DNA from: Citrobacter enshiensis
GTDB taxonomy: Bacteria; Pseudomonadota; Gammaproteobacteria; Enterobacterales; Enterobacteriaceae
Direction of reading: 5' to 3'
NCBI RefSeq assembly: GCF_029338175.1
Contig: NZ_CP119862.1
Location: forward strand, 1,488,001-1,552,000
DNA length: 64,000 nucleotides
Position numbers and translations under genes: made by a program. This document shows, one piece after another, positions 9,268-18,362 of this stretch (position 1 is its first letter; the number at the start of each line of letters is the position of its first letter). The notes under the pieces are model-generated. The model saw only the letters and a program-made list of their open reading frames with translations, had not been told where the DNA came from and did no database searches.

Positions 9268-10536
9268 ATGGACAATAAACGAATCCCTAAAGCCGCGTCG
9301 CCCCTGGCCTCGTGGCTTTCTTATCTGGAAAACCTGCACAGTAAAACCATCGAGCTGGGCCTTGAGCGTGTAAGTCAGGTTGCGGCCCGTCTCGGTGTTC
9401 TTAAGCCCGCCCCGTTTGTCTTTACGGTGGCCGGAACGAACGGTAAGGGCACGACCTGCCGCACGCTGGAATCCGTGCTGATGGCGGCGGGCTATAAAGT
9501 GGGTGTCTACAGTTCCCCACATCTGGTGCGCTACACTGAACGTGTGCGGGTGCAGGGGCAGGAATTACCCGAGTCTGCGCATACCGCGTCGTTTGCAGAA
9601 ATCGAAGAATCTCGCGGTGATATTTCGCTAACCTATTTTGAGTACGGCACGCTTTCTGCGCTGTGGCTGTTTAAACAGGCGCAGCTTGATGTGGTGATTC
9701 TGGAGGTGGGGCTAGGCGGTCGTCTGGATGCCACCAATATTGTGGATGCAGATGTCTCTGTCGTGACCAGCATCGCGCTGGATCATACTGACTGGCTGGG
9801 ACCGGATCGTGAAAGCATCGGCCGCGAGAAAGCGGGGATCTTTCGTGCGGAAAAACCGGCCATTGTTGGCGAACCTGAAATGCCTTACACCATCGCCGAT
9901 GTTGCGCAGGAAACCGGAGCGCTGTTACGTCGTCGGGGTGTGGACTGGCATTTTGAGGTGTCAGGTGATAGCTGGTCGTTTACCGACAGCAACGGCACGG
10001 TGACGGATTTACCCTTGCCGCAGGTGCCACAACCTAATGCTGCCACCGCGCTGGCCGCGCTACGCGCCAGTGCACTGAACGTCAGTGAAAAAGCGATTCG
10101 CGAAGGGATTGCTCAGGCTATTTTGCCGGGGCGTTTTCAGATTTTGCGCGAATCGCCCCGTGTTATTCTTGATGTTGCCCATAATCCTCATGCGGCGGAA
10201 TATCTTACCGGGCGCATGAAAATGTTGCCGAAAAGCGGGCGAGTGCTTGCTGTTATCGGTATGCTACATGATAAAGATATTGCAGGGACATTGGCCTGGT
10301 TGAAAAGCGTGGTCGATGACTGGTATTGCGCGCCGTTGGAAGGGCCGCGAGGTGCGACGGCGGAGCAATTGCTGGAACATCTGGGGAGCGGTAACGCCTA
10401 TGACAGCGTTGCTCTGGCATGGCATGCGGCAATGGCGGACGCAAAACCAGAGGATACCGTGCTGGTGTGTGGATCGTTTCACACTGTCGCACATGTCATG
10501 GAAGTGATTGACGCGGGGAGAAACGGTGGCAAGTAA
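9268..10536 (+). CDS. folC: Bifunctional dihydrofolate/folylpolyglutamate synthase
   Basis: FolC adds L-glutamate to dihydropteroate, making dihydrofolate, and later adds further glutamates to reduced folates. It is a Mur-ligase-type ATP enzyme of 422 residues. The ATP loop is GTNGKGTT at 56-63, the Omega-loop region near YSSPHLVRYTERVRV is conserved, and LILDVAHNPHA-like sequence (VILDVAHNPHAAEY, about 295-308) marks the C-terminal domain. The product is cytoplasmic. The 3' end overlaps dedD by 11 bp, implying coupled translation as in E. coli. It starts 69 bp after accD, beyond the accD terminator, so it likely has its own promoter or receives read-through. Confidence 0.97.
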   Translation: MDNKRIPKAASPLASWLSYLENLHSKTIELGLERVSQVAARLGVLKPAPFVFTVAGTNGKGTTCRTLESVLMAAGYKVGVYSSPHLVRYTERVRVQGQELPESAHTASFAEIEESRGDISLTYFEYGTLSALWLFKQAQLDVVILEVGLGGRLDATNIVDADVSVVTSIALDHTDWLGPDRESIGREKAGIFRAEKPAIVGEPEMPYTIADVAQETGALLRRRGVDWHFEVSGDSWSFTDSNGTVTDLPLPQVPQPNAATALAALRASALNVSEKAIREGIAQAILPGRFQILRESPRVILDVAHNPHAAEYLTGRMKMLPKSGRVLAVIGMLHDKDIAGTLAWLKSVVDDWYCAPLEGPRGATAEQLLEHLGSGNAYDSVALAWHAAMADAKPEDTVLVCGSFHTVAHVMEVIDAGRNGGK

Positions 10537-11209
10537 ATTTCAGAATCGTTTAGTCGGCACCATTGTGCTGGTCGCGCTTGGGGTGATCGTGCTTCCTGGG
10601 CTGCTTGACGGGCAGAAAAAACATTATCAGGATGAGTTTGCCGCGATCCCGCTGGTACCGAAACCTGGTGACCGTGATGAGCCGGATATGATGCCTGCAG
10701 CGACGCAGGCGCTACCGACCCAGCCGCCTGAAGGCGCGGCGGAAGAGGTCAGGGCAGGGGACGCGGCTGCGCCATCCCTCGATCCGTCTCGTCTGGCGTT
10801 GAACAATACCGCCGATCTCGATCCGGTTCCTGTGCCTGTCGAACAACCCAAACCAAAACCGGTTGAAAAGCCGAAGCCGCAACCGCCGCGTGAACAACCG
10901 GTAGCGGTGACGCCGACGCCGCCTCCTGCGCCGAAACCGGTTGTCGAGGAAAAACCGGCACCGACCGGTAAAGCCTGGGTTGTACAGCTGGGCGCATTGA
11001 AAAATGCTGATAAGGTCAATGAGATAGTCGGTAAACTTCGTGGCGCGGGATTCCGGGTATATACTTCCCCCTCAACGCCAGTACAGGGTAAAATAACCCG
11101 TATTCTCGTTGGACCTGATGCTTCAAGAGACAAGTTGAAAAGTTCACTGGGTGAGCTTCAGCAGATCTCCGGTTTAAGTGGGGTAGTGATGGGTTACAGC
11201 CCGAATTAA
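10526..11209 (+). CDS. dedD: Cell-division SPOR-domain protein DedD
   Basis: DedD is a bitopic inner-membrane protein that helps cell constriction by binding denuded septal peptidoglycan. The 227-residue product has a short cytoplasmic N-terminus (MASKFQNRL), one membrane helix at about 9-26, a long proline- and lysine-rich periplasmic linker (repeats of PKP and VEKP between about 100 and 145), and a C-terminal SPOR domain starting at GKAWVVQLGALKNAD. The start chosen is GTG at 10526, matching the known MASKFQ N-terminus; an ATG at 10508 would add six residues from inside folC. The linker is slightly longer than in E. coli (220 residues). A terminator and REP element follow. Confidence 0.95.
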   Translation: MASKFQNRLVGTIVLVALGVIVLPGLLDGQKKHYQDEFAAIPLVPKPGDRDEPDMMPAATQALPTQPPEGAAEEVRAGDAAAPSLDPSRLALNNTADLDPVPVPVEQPKPKPVEKPKPQPPREQPVAVTPTPPPAPKPVVEEKPAPTGKAWVVQLGALKNADKVNEIVGKLRGAGFRVYTSPSTPVQGKITRILVGPDASRDKLKSSLGELQQISGLSGVVMGYSPN

Positions 11210-11218
11210 GTGAAGTCG

Positions 11219-11300
11219 TTGCCTGATGGCGCTGCGCTTATCAGGCCTACGGCCCGACACTTCTGTAGGTCGGATAAGGTGTTTACACCGCCATCCGACA
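11219..11300. repeat. REP/BIME repeat between dedD and cvpA
   Basis: Two inverted REP-type units are visible: GCCTGATGGCGCTGCGCTTA (11221-11240, continuing to the TCAGGC arm at 11246), and a converging unit from GTAGGTCGGATAAGGTG (11265) to CCGCCATCCGAC (11299). The GCGCT and GCC core words match enterobacterial REP elements. It is transcribed at the 3' end of dedD mRNA. Confidence 0.8.
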
Positions 11301-11324
11301 CTGCCCATTGAGGCAAAAAGTACG

Positions 11325-11357
11325 ATGGCGTTGAAGATTTTTTCAGCGCCATTTTTA
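11325..11357 (+). terminator. Rho-independent terminator upstream of cvpA
   Basis: An 11 bp stem ATGGCGTTGAA/TTCAGCGCCAT (one G-T wobble, loop GATTTT) at 11325-11352 runs into TTTTTATTT. It closes the accD-folC-dedD region just before the cvpA-purF promoter. Confidence 0.88.
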
Positions 11358-11381
11358 TTTACGCGTGGAAAGGAAATCCCT

Positions 11382-11397
11382 ACGCAAACGTTTTCTT
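11382..11397 (+). promoter_or_regulatory. PurR operator (pur box) before cvpA-purF
   Basis: ACGCAAACGTTTTCTT matches the PurR consensus ACGCAAACGTTTTCNT at every defined position. It lies 57 bp before cvpA, in the place of the known operator of the E. coli cvpA-purF operon, and would repress the operon when hypoxanthine or guanine is available. Confidence 0.95.
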
Positions 11398-11453
11398 TTT
11401 CTGTTAGAATGCGCCCCGAACAGGACGACAGGGCGTAAAATCGTGGGACATGT

Positions 11454-11942
11454 ATGGTCTGGATTGATTACGCCATTATCGCGGTGATTGGTTTTTCCTG
11501 TCTGGTTAGCCTGATCCGTGGCTTTGTTCGTGAAGCTTTATCGTTGGTGACATGGGGTTGTGCTTTCTTTGTCGCCAGCCATTACTACACTTACCTGTCT
11601 GTCTGGTTTACGGGCTTTGATGACGAACTGGTTCGAAATGGGATTGCTATCGCGATACTGTTTATCGCGACGCTTATCGTCGGCGCTATCGTCAATTTTG
11701 TGATAGGTCAGCTGGTCGAGAAAACCGGTCTGTCGGGAACTGACAGGGTATTGGGGATCTGTTTCGGGGCTCTGCGAGGAGCGTTAATAGTCGCCGCCAT
11801 TCTGTTCTTTCTCGATACCTTTACAGGCCTGTCGAAAAGTGAAGACTGGAGTAAGTCGCAGCTTATCCCACAGTTCAGTTTCATCATCAGATGGTTCTTT
11901 GACTATCTGCAAAGCTCGTCAAGTTTCTTGCCCAGAACATAA
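11454..11942 (+). CDS. cvpA: Colicin V production protein CvpA
   Basis: CvpA is a 162-residue inner-membrane protein with four predicted membrane helices (about 4-22, 28-48, 64-84 and 101-121). It was named for its need in colicin V export from plasmid-bearing cells and has since been linked to envelope homeostasis; its molecular activity is unclear. The start MVWIDYAIIAVIGFSCLVSLIRG and the cytoplasmic tail rich in serine (YLQSSSSFLPRT) match enterobacterial CvpA. It is the first gene of the PurR-controlled operon, 37 bp ahead of purF. Confidence 0.96.
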   Translation: MVWIDYAIIAVIGFSCLVSLIRGFVREALSLVTWGCAFFVASHYYTYLSVWFTGFDDELVRNGIAIAILFIATLIVGAIVNFVIGQLVEKTGLSGTDRVLGICFGALRGALIVAAILFFLDTFTGLSKSEDWSKSQLIPQFSFIIRWFFDYLQSSSSFLPRT

Positions 11943-11979
11943 CTGAGTTCTGAGATGTGGCTTAACGAGGAAAAGACGT

Positions 11980-13497
11980 ATGTGCGGTATTGTCGGTATC
12001 GCCGGTGTTATGCCGGTCAACCAGTCGATTTATGACGCGTTAACGGTGCTCCAGCATCGTGGTCAGGATGCCGCAGGCATCATCACCATCGATGCGAACA
12101 ACTGCTTCCGCCTGCGCAAGGCGAATGGCTTAGTGAGCGATATTTTCGAAGCTCGCCACATGTTGCGTTTACAAGGCAATATGGGCATCGGTCATGTGCG
12201 TTACCCTACGGCTGGCAGTTCCAGCGCCTCCGAAGCTCAACCTTTTTACGTCAACTCACCGTATGGTATTACGCTTGCCCATAATGGCAATCTGACCAAT
12301 GCGCATGAGTTGCGTAAAAAGCTGTTTGAAGAAAAACGCCGCCACATCAACACCACGTCAGATTCTGAAATTCTGCTCAATGTGTTCGCCAGCGAACTGG
12401 ATAACTTCCGCCATTATCCGCTGGAAGCCGACAATATTTTTGCCGCCATCGCGGCGACTAACCGTCAGATCCGCGGCGCGTATGCGTGCGTGGCGATGAT
12501 TATCGGTCATGGCATGGTCGCGTTCCGCGATCCTAATGGCATTCGCCCGTTAGTGCTGGGCAAACGTGATATTGGCGATGGTCGTACCGAGTATATGGTC
12601 GCTTCCGAAAGCGTTGCCCTTGATACTCTGGGTTATGAGTTCCTGCGCGATGTAGCACCTGGCGAAGCGGTGTATATCACCGAAAAAGGCCAGTTGTTTA
12701 CCCGTCAGTGTGCTGATAATCCGGTCAGCAATCCTTGCCTGTTCGAGTACGTTTACTTTGCGCGCCCTGACTCCTTTATCGATAAGATTTCCGTCTACAG
12801 CGCCCGCGTGAATATGGGCACCAAACTGGGAGAGAAAATTGCCCGTGAATGGGAAGATCTGGATATCGACGTGGTCATTCCGATTCCGGAAACCTCGTGT
12901 GATATCGCGCTGGAAATCGCGCGCATTCTGGGTAAACCGTACCGCCAGGGGTTTGTGAAAAACCGCTATGTAGGCCGTACCTTTATCATGCCGGGCCAGC
13001 AGCTGCGCCGTAAATCAGTGCGCCGTAAGCTGAACGCCAATCGCGCGGAATTCCGCGATAAAAACGTCCTGCTGGTGGATGACTCTATCGTGCGCGGGAC
13101 AACCTCCGAGCAGATTATTGAGATGGCCCGTGAAGCCGGGGCGAAGAAGGTTTATCTCGCTTCTGCTGCGCCGGAGGTTCGCTTCCCGAATGTCTACGGT
13201 ATTGATATGCCGACGGCGACGGAGCTTATCGCGCATGGTCGTGAAGTCGACGAAATCCGCCAGATCATCGGGGCGGATGGGCTCATCTTCCAGGATCTGA
13301 ACGATCTGATCGAAGCCGTACGTGCCGAGAACCCGGATATTCAACAGTTTGAATGTTCAGTGTTTAATGGCGTGTATGTGACGAAAGATGTTGACCAGCA
13401 GTACCTCGATTTCCTGGATACCCTGCGTAATGACGACGCCAAAGCGGTACAACGTCAGAACGAAGTCGAAAACCTCGAGATGCACAACGAAGGTTAA
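11980..13497 (+). CDS. purF: Amidophosphoribosyltransferase
   Basis: PurF makes 5-phosphoribosylamine from PRPP and glutamine, the committed step of de novo purine synthesis. The 505 residues equal the E. coli length. After removal of Met1, Cys2 (MCGIVGIAG) becomes the N-terminal nucleophile of the class II glutaminase domain. The PRPP-binding loop [16 protein letters not shown] lies near residue 362 in the phosphoribosyltransferase domain, and [10 protein letters not shown] and [10 protein letters not shown]-like glutaminase segments are present. It is expected to be repressed by PurR through the pur box before cvpA and feedback-inhibited by purine nucleotides. In E. coli ubiX follows directly; here a REP element and an inserted cassette intervene. 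Confidence 0.98.
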   Translation: MCGIVGIAGVMPVNQSIYDALTVLQHRGQDAAGIITIDANNCFRLRKANGLVSDIFEARHMLRLQGNMGIGHVRYPTAGSSSASEAQPFYVNSPYGITLAHNGNLTNAHELRKKLFEEKRRHINTTSDSEILLNVFASELDNFRHYPLEADNIFAAIAATNRQIRGAYACVAMIIGHGMVAFRDPNGIRPLVLGKRDIGDGRTEYMVASESVALDTLGYEFLRDVAPGEAVYITEKGQLFTRQCADNPVSNPCLFEYVYFARPDSFIDKISVYSARVNMGTKLGEKIAREWEDLDIDVVIPIPETSCDIALEIARILGKPYRQGFVKNRYVGRTFIMPGQQLRRKSVRRKLNANRAEFRDKNVLLVDDSIVRGTTSEQIIEMAREAGAKKVYLASAAPEVRFPNVYGIDMPTATELIAHGREVDEIRQIIGADGLIFQDLNDLIEAVRAENPDIQQFECSVFNGVYVTKDVDQQYLDFLDTLRNDDAKAVQRQNEVENLEMHNEG

Positions 13498-13506
13498 CGC
13501 TGGAAA

Positions 13507-13596
13507 TGCCGGATGACGGCTTCGCCTGATCCGGCCTACGGGAAAGTGCCTTGTAGGCCGGATAAGATGCGCTAGCGTCGCCATCCGGCATTTTTA
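13507..13596. repeat. REP/BIME repeat between purF and the GH127 gene
   Basis: A pair of inverted REP units: TGCCGGATGACGGCTTCGCC (from 13507, closing with ATCCGGCCTAC) and GTAGGCCGGATAAGATGCGC (from 13553, closing with GCCATCCGGCA). The second is followed by TTTTTATTAA, so it may also terminate purF transcripts. It marks the left junction of the inserted cassette, lying between two convergent genes. Confidence 0.85.
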
Positions 13597-15558
13597 TTAA
13601 GCTTCATCAACCCAGATACGCATTTCACCTTCACCACGGTTCGCCCAGCTAAACCATGGAATAAAAGTTAACGTCTGCCTGGTAACCGTCGTCTGACGGT
13701 GATCAAAGCTGTACAGCGGCGTATCCTCCCCGGCGGTCAGCACGCGCAACCCTTCGGCCTGCAGCAGTATTTTCCCTGTCAGTACGCCGACCCCCTGGAT
13801 TTCACGCAGCTCGCTCTCTTTAGGCAGGGACAAATTGTGCAGTTCCGCGCCGTTATCTGCTTCTTCCAGGCAATATACCAGCGGGCCGCGTTGAATCGCC
13901 ACCTTGCCTGCCGCATGGCGCACCAGCGGATTGGCGTAAACGCGGCGAGTGGTCATCGGTAAATTTAGCGTAATGCAGTCTCCTTCCTGCCACTGACGGT
14001 GCAGATGCAGATAACCTTTAATCACTTCGCCCTGTGCGGCTTCACCATTCACCTGTACGCGTGGCGCGGCACACCACTCTGGCAGACGCAGCGCTATCGT
14101 GTGTTCAACCCCCTGCGTCTGACTGAAGCGAATGGTCACCTGTTCATCCCACGGATAGTTGCCCGTTATGTTCAGCGCCAGCGTATGCTCGCTAACCGTA
14201 AACTGCGCCTCACTTCCGGCATAAAAGTTGATAAACAGCGCGTCCGGGCGCGGTGTGAAAATATAGTGACCAATGGCGACCAGCGTACGGGCAATATTGG
14301 GCGGACAGCAGGCACAGCCAAACCAGCGCTGGCGAACCGGTTTAATGTGGTCGTAAATATGGTTATGCGGAATGCTTTTCGGATGCGTTTCCAGCGGGTT
14401 TACGTAGAAGAAATGCTTACCGTCCAGCGCCATACCGCCAAGTACGGTGTTATAAAATGCGCGCTCCATAACATCTGCATAATGCGCGTCGCCCTCCATT
14501 TCCAGCATGCGGCGAGCAAACATCATCAGGCCGATGGAGGCACAGCTTTCGCCGTAGGCCGTGTCGTTCGGCAAATCGTAGTCGCTGGTAAACGCTTCGC
14601 CGATCCCCTGCGAACCAATACCGCCGGTAATGTACATGCGACGCTGAACCATATTATTCCAGATGCGCAGGCAGGTCTGACGCTTCTCTTCGTCGCCGGT
14701 CATGCGGGTGATATGCGCCAGACCGGTCATCAGGTAGACCGAACGCACCGCGTGACCGACGGCTTCGCTCTGTTCTGAGAGCGGCTTGTGCGAGTGGGTG
14801 TAGGCTTTGTCCTTCACCATCCACGCATCGGCCCAGCCGTCCCAGTGCCAGCTGCCGCCGCGCTTTGCAAACTCAATATCGTAGTAGTACGGCTGCTTAC
14901 CCCGCTCTTCCAGGAAGAAACGGGCCAGTGCCTGGTAGCGCGGTTCATGAGTCACTTCATACAGACGCATCAGCGCCAGTTCAATTTCCGGGTGACCGGG
15001 ATAACCACGCAGTTGGCCGTCATTGGGACCGAACACCGAGTCAATATGATCGGCAAAGCGGCAGGCGATTTCCAGCAGCCGACGTTTACCGGTGGCATTA
15101 AAGAATGCCACTGCGGCTTCGAACAGGTGTCCGGCACAGTACAGCTCATGGCATTCGGCGACATTGGTCCAGCGCAGACCGGGCTCTTTTACGGTGTACC
15201 AGGTATTGAGGTAGCCATCGTCACATTGCGCCTTCGCCAGCAGCTCGATGACCTCATCGGCCGTTTTTTCAAGCGTGGAGTCAGGCTTCTGGCTTAACGA
15301 CCAGGCGACCGCTTCCAGCCATTTGGTGACATCGCTGTCCTGAAAGACCATGCCGTAAAACTCCCCTTGTTCTAACCCGGCTGCGATGCGGTAGTTGGTC
15401 ATCGCATGGCTGGGCTCCGCTTCGGGGATTTCATCGTTCAGCGCGCGCCATTGGTAGGGGATAACGACGTCGCGGATCAGACGCTGGTACTCGCCTAAAA
15501 ACGGATCGGTGATGATGATTCGGTTCAGATCGGCTTCAATCACATCAGACTGCATCAT
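13597..15558 (-). CDS. Glycoside hydrolase family 127 beta-L-arabinofuranosidase
   Basis: This 653-residue cytoplasmic enzyme belongs to GH127 (DUF1680). The reference member is Bifidobacterium longum HypBA1, which releases L-arabinose from beta-L-arabinofuranosyl disaccharides of plant hydroxyproline-rich proteins. Counting from the ATG at 15558, all catalytic residues are present. Glu337 and Cys339 (GESCASIG) with Cys417 and Cys418 (CACCPPN) correspond to the HypBA1 zinc ligands Glu338, Cys340, Cys417 and Cys418, where Cys417 is the nucleophile. Glu321 (GIGEAFTSD) corresponds to acid/base Glu322. No signal peptide is visible. I chose 15558 because GAGG lies 5 bp before it; a second ATG follows at once, and an upstream in-frame ATG at 15606 would overlap the transporter. 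It forms an operon with the transporter (7 bp gap). No equivalent lies here in E. coli K-12. Confidence 0.92.
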   Translation of the reverse strand: MMQSDVIEADLNRIIITDPFLGEYQRLIRDVVIPYQWRALNDEIPEAEPSHAMTNYRIAAGLEQGEFYGMVFQDSDVTKWLEAVAWSLSQKPDSTLEKTADEVIELLAKAQCDDGYLNTWYTVKEPGLRWTNVAECHELYCAGHLFEAAVAFFNATGKRRLLEIACRFADHIDSVFGPNDGQLRGYPGHPEIELALMRLYEVTHEPRYQALARFFLEERGKQPYYYDIEFAKRGGSWHWDGWADAWMVKDKAYTHSHKPLSEQSEAVGHAVRSVYLMTGLAHITRMTGDEEKRQTCLRIWNNMVQRRMYITGGIGSQGIGEAFTSDYDLPNDTAYGESCASIGLMMFARRMLEMEGDAHYADVMERAFYNTVLGGMALDGKHFFYVNPLETHPKSIPHNHIYDHIKPVRQRWFGCACCPPNIARTLVAIGHYIFTPRPDALFINFYAGSEAQFTVSEHTLALNITGNYPWDEQVTIRFSQTQGVEHTIALRLPEWCAAPRVQVNGEAAQGEVIKGYLHLHRQWQEGDCITLNLPMTTRRVYANPLVRHAAGKVAIQRGPLVYCLEEADNGAELHNLSLPKESELREIQGVGVLTGKILLQAEGLRVLTAGEDTPLYSFDHRQTTVTRQTLTFIPWFSWANRGEGEMRIWVDEA

Positions 15559-15565
15559 GTTTACC

Positions 15566-16969
15566 TCAGGATATGTGTGAATGTCGTTGGTGAAGATCGG
15601 TTGCAATACGCTGCATCATTGGGCCGTTCAGACGGCACTTGAGCAGGCACAGCGCCAGCGCGAGATGAAAAATGGCGGGCACGATGCTCTGTAACAGGGT
15701 GATGCCCTGAAGTGACGCAGCGGTCTGGTTTTCCAGCCCTGGGTGATAGGCCACCATAATCAGGAGAACGCTGATGATGCCGCCGGATGAGGCCCACGAG
15801 AGCTTGATGAAAAAGAGGTTGAAGGCAAAGTTCATCCCGGATGAGCGCACGCCGTTTTTCCATTCACCGTAGTCGTCGGCGAACGCCATAATGGAGAAAT
15901 GTAGTGGCAGGGTGAAACCGAGGATCACGCTGTTCAGGGCGATGCAACCCAGCCAAAGGAGGCGATACTGTGGTCCGGTCGGCAGAAACCACATCGCAAT
16001 GCCGATCACCACCAGGATCAGGTTGGTGTAGTAATACAGGCGCACCATGTCGATACGACGGGAGAGGGGGTTAACAATGATCGCGCCCGCAATCCCTGCA
16101 AGGGTAAGCACCCCGAAAAACAGTGACATAAACCCGGCGCTACCTTGCAGGACGTAAGAGATAAAGTACATATAGCCGCCGCCGCGGATACACAGAATGT
16201 TCACTAGCAGGAAGGACATCACCAGCATCAGCAGAAGTTGATCGTTTTTACGTAAACCGGCCAGGTGCTGGCGGATGGTAAATTTGCCGGCCAGCGATAA
16301 CGGAACGCGCTCTTTAACCCAGAGGAAGCAGAGTAAAAACATCACCATACCCACGGTACACAGTACGGTTACACCATACTGGTAGCCTTTCGCCAGATTT
16401 CCCTGACCGAAGAATTCAACCATCCATGGCAGGCCGACGGCGACCAGAAATCCGGCAGCACCGCTTAATACAAAGCGCCATGACTGGCAGGACATCACCT
16501 GATCGTGACGGTTAGTGACGGCGTTAATCAGCGCGCAGTAGGGGACGTTGTTGGCGGTGTAGCCAAGGGATAGCAGAAAGTAGGTACCGAAGGCCCAGGC
16601 GATTTTTATATTGGGGCTGATATCCGGAACGGTAAACGTCAGGATACCGATGATACCCAGCGGAACCGCCGTCCACAGTTGCCATGGGCGAAAGCGTCCC
16701 CAGCGACTCTGGGTCCGGTCGGCAATCACGCCCATTACAGGGTCAGAGACTGCATCGAAGATGCGCAGAACAAAAAACATCGTACCCACGATGGCCGGAC
16801 TCAAGCCAAAAACGTCGGTGTAGAAAAAGAGTAAAAAGCCGCTTATCAAATCTGAGATGCAGTGCCCGCCGGCATCGCCTAATCCATAGCCTATTTTTTC
16901 GCGGGTCGAGAGTGTCTCTCCCGTATCAATTGTCTGTGTATCAGTATCCAGGTTATCAGCCATTGTCAT
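15566..16969 (-). CDS. GPH-family sugar:cation symporter (MFS, MelB/XylP-like)
   Basis: This 467-residue inner-membrane protein has about 12 hydrophobic segments. It shows the glycoside-pentoside-hexuronide symporter pattern: [12 protein letters not shown] near the N-terminus, [19 protein letters not shown], and the D-x3-D-P block [21 protein letters not shown]-like region that in MelB holds cation-binding aspartates (read here as [16 protein letters not shown]). It would import an oligosaccharide or glycoside with Na+ or H+. The ATG at 16969 has GAGG 7 bp before it; the TTG two codons upstream is not needed. It lies just before the GH127 gene in the same direction, so its substrate is probably the beta-L-arabinofuranoside that enzyme splits. 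The exact substrate is inferred. Confidence 0.9.
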   Translation of the reverse strand: MTMADNLDTDTQTIDTGETLSTREKIGYGLGDAGGHCISDLISGFLLFFYTDVFGLSPAIVGTMFFVLRIFDAVSDPVMGVIADRTQSRWGRFRPWQLWTAVPLGIIGILTFTVPDISPNIKIAWAFGTYFLLSLGYTANNVPYCALINAVTNRHDQVMSCQSWRFVLSGAAGFLVAVGLPWMVEFFGQGNLAKGYQYGVTVLCTVGMVMFLLCFLWVKERVPLSLAGKFTIRQHLAGLRKNDQLLLMLVMSFLLVNILCIRGGGYMYFISYVLQGSAGFMSLFFGVLTLAGIAGAIIVNPLSRRIDMVRLYYYTNLILVVIGIAMWFLPTGPQYRLLWLGCIALNSVILGFTLPLHFSIMAFADDYGEWKNGVRSSGMNFAFNLFFIKLSWASSGGIISVLLIMVAYHPGLENQTAASLQGITLLQSIVPAIFHLALALCLLKCRLNGPMMQRIATDLHQRHSHIS

Positions 16970-17308
16970 AACCAATCCTCGAACAGGGTGGTGATTTAAA
17001 GAGTCATTACGGCATATCTCTGACGGTTTTTACTAAAATTGTAACGACGTCGAGCATAGATCCGGCCTGAGGTTCTGGTATATGGAGGTTTTCTTTCTCT
17101 GTGAAAATGATCGTGATTTTTACTATAAATATATTTTTAATGTTGATCGTGCTCACAAATGTCGCCAGAGGGAGCGCCATTAGTGATTCTGTTAGTGACT
17201 CAAAGGAGAATTTACGTAGTGTTAATAGTCAGCCGTGTAAGTGATATCCTGAGGATTAACACAACCCCGTAGCGGCTTAAGAACGTTTGACAGGTGAAAA
17301 CGAACGGA
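16970..17308. promoter_or_regulatory. Divergent control region of the GH127 cassette, with a possible CRP site
   Basis: This 339 bp gap between the leftward transporter and the rightward LacI-type gene is AT-rich and holds no gene. A candidate CRP site at 17139-17160 has GTTGA-N6-TCACA: the right half is perfect and the left half has 3 of 5 bases. A pseudo-palindrome centred on AACGTT at 17282-17287, with a central CG as LacI-family operators have, lies just before the regulator start and could be its operator. Both assignments are weak. No clear sigma-70 promoter stood out by eye. Confidence 0.4.
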
Positions 17309-18322
17309 ATGGCAAAAAAGACCCGAATCAAAGACATTGCAACGGCGTGCGGCGTTTCTCTTGCTGCGGTCTCACGGGCCCTGAAAGGGCAGCCAGGTCT
17401 GAGCGAAGAGACCCGTCAGCGAATACTGGCGATTGCAGCGTCTGAAGGCTACGATTTCAACCGCTTGCGCAGCGGCCGTATCAAGCGCCTGCTGTTTTTG
17501 CTTCATCGACAGCACAACATTGCCAGCGCATTACCGTTCTATTCCAGCGTGATGCTTGGGGTCGCTGACGCCTGTCGGGAAAACGACATTGCGATGAGCT
17601 TTTTGCCCATTGGTCCGGAGGATTCCGTTGCTGAGCTGATTAATCTGCACCAGCCGGATGCGCTAATTTGTGCTGGTTATCTGGAAGCTGAAATCCTGAC
17701 GGCGCTACGTAAACTGGCATTACCGGTTGCACTGGTGGATCTGTGGGCTGCGGATTTTCCCTGCGTAAATCCCGATAATTATCACGGTGGTTTTATTGCG
17801 ACACGGCATTTGCTTGAGCAGGGGCGTCAGCGAATCGCTTTTCTGGGCCATTTGCAGCGCCATTACAGTATCCGTCAGCGCGTGGAAGGGTACCAGCAAG
17901 CGTTGTTTGACGCCGGACTGACGTTGTCGGCGGAGTACTGTGTTGAAGCGCCGCCGGTCAAAGATATTGAACAGGCGCTGGTTGACGGGATGGAAAAACT
18001 CCTGGCGCTGCCCCAGCCGCCGGATGCCATCTTTGCCTATAACGATATTGCCGCGCTGGTGGCGATGCGGGTATGCGCGCGTAAAGGAATTAGAGTGCCG
18101 GAAGATATCGCGATTGTCGGTTTCGATGACATCGATGCGGCGGCCTGGGCGCATCCGGCGTTAACCACCGTGGCGGTGGATAAGCACGAGCTTGGGCGGG
18201 ATGCGTTTCGTTTACTGCTCAATGAGCAAGGGGAGAGAAACCTGCTGTTACCGGTCCGACTGGTGATACGAGAAAGCTCGCTCTGCGAGCCGTCGCATTC
18301 ACGGTTGCACCCTACGCTGTAA
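17309..18322 (+). CDS. LacI-family transcriptional regulator of the GH127 cassette
   Basis: This is a 337-residue LacI/GalR-type DNA-binding repressor. The N-terminal helix-turn-helix is TRIKDIATACGVSLAAVSRAL (written here in two parts: TRIKDIATACGV and SLAAVSRAL, residues ~5-25). The hinge helix follows at about 45-60, and a periplasmic-binding-protein-like sensor domain carries the family blocks PDAIFAYNDIAALVAMRV, IAIVGFDDIDAAAWAHPALTTV and a C-terminal dimer region. The ATG at 17309 gives the usual MAKKTRIKDIA start; a GTG at 17294 would add five residues and cannot be excluded. It is divergent from the transporter-hydrolase pair, the classic place for a local sugar-responsive repressor. 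Ligand is unknown. ubiX follows in the same direction only 40 bp later. Confidence 0.92.
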   Translation: MAKKTRIKDIATACGVSLAAVSRALKGQPGLSEETRQRILAIAASEGYDFNRLRSGRIKRLLFLLHRQHNIASALPFYSSVMLGVADACRENDIAMSFLPIGPEDSVAELINLHQPDALICAGYLEAEILTALRKLALPVALVDLWAADFPCVNPDNYHGGFIATRHLLEQGRQRIAFLGHLQRHYSIRQRVEGYQQALFDAGLTLSAEYCVEAPPVKDIEQALVDGMEKLLALPQPPDAIFAYNDIAALVAMRVCARKGIRVPEDIAIVGFDDIDAAAWAHPALTTVAVDKHELGRDAFRLLLNEQGERNLLLPVRLVIRESSLCEPSHSRLHPTL

Positions 18323-18362
18323 TCCGGCAAAGTCTCGCCATTAAGAACAAAGGGCCCTCACA

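Noticed and set aside
13999-15297. Open frames on the plus strand across the GH127 gene
   Set aside because: The minus-strand GH127 protein has full catalytic motifs; the plus-strand frames have none.
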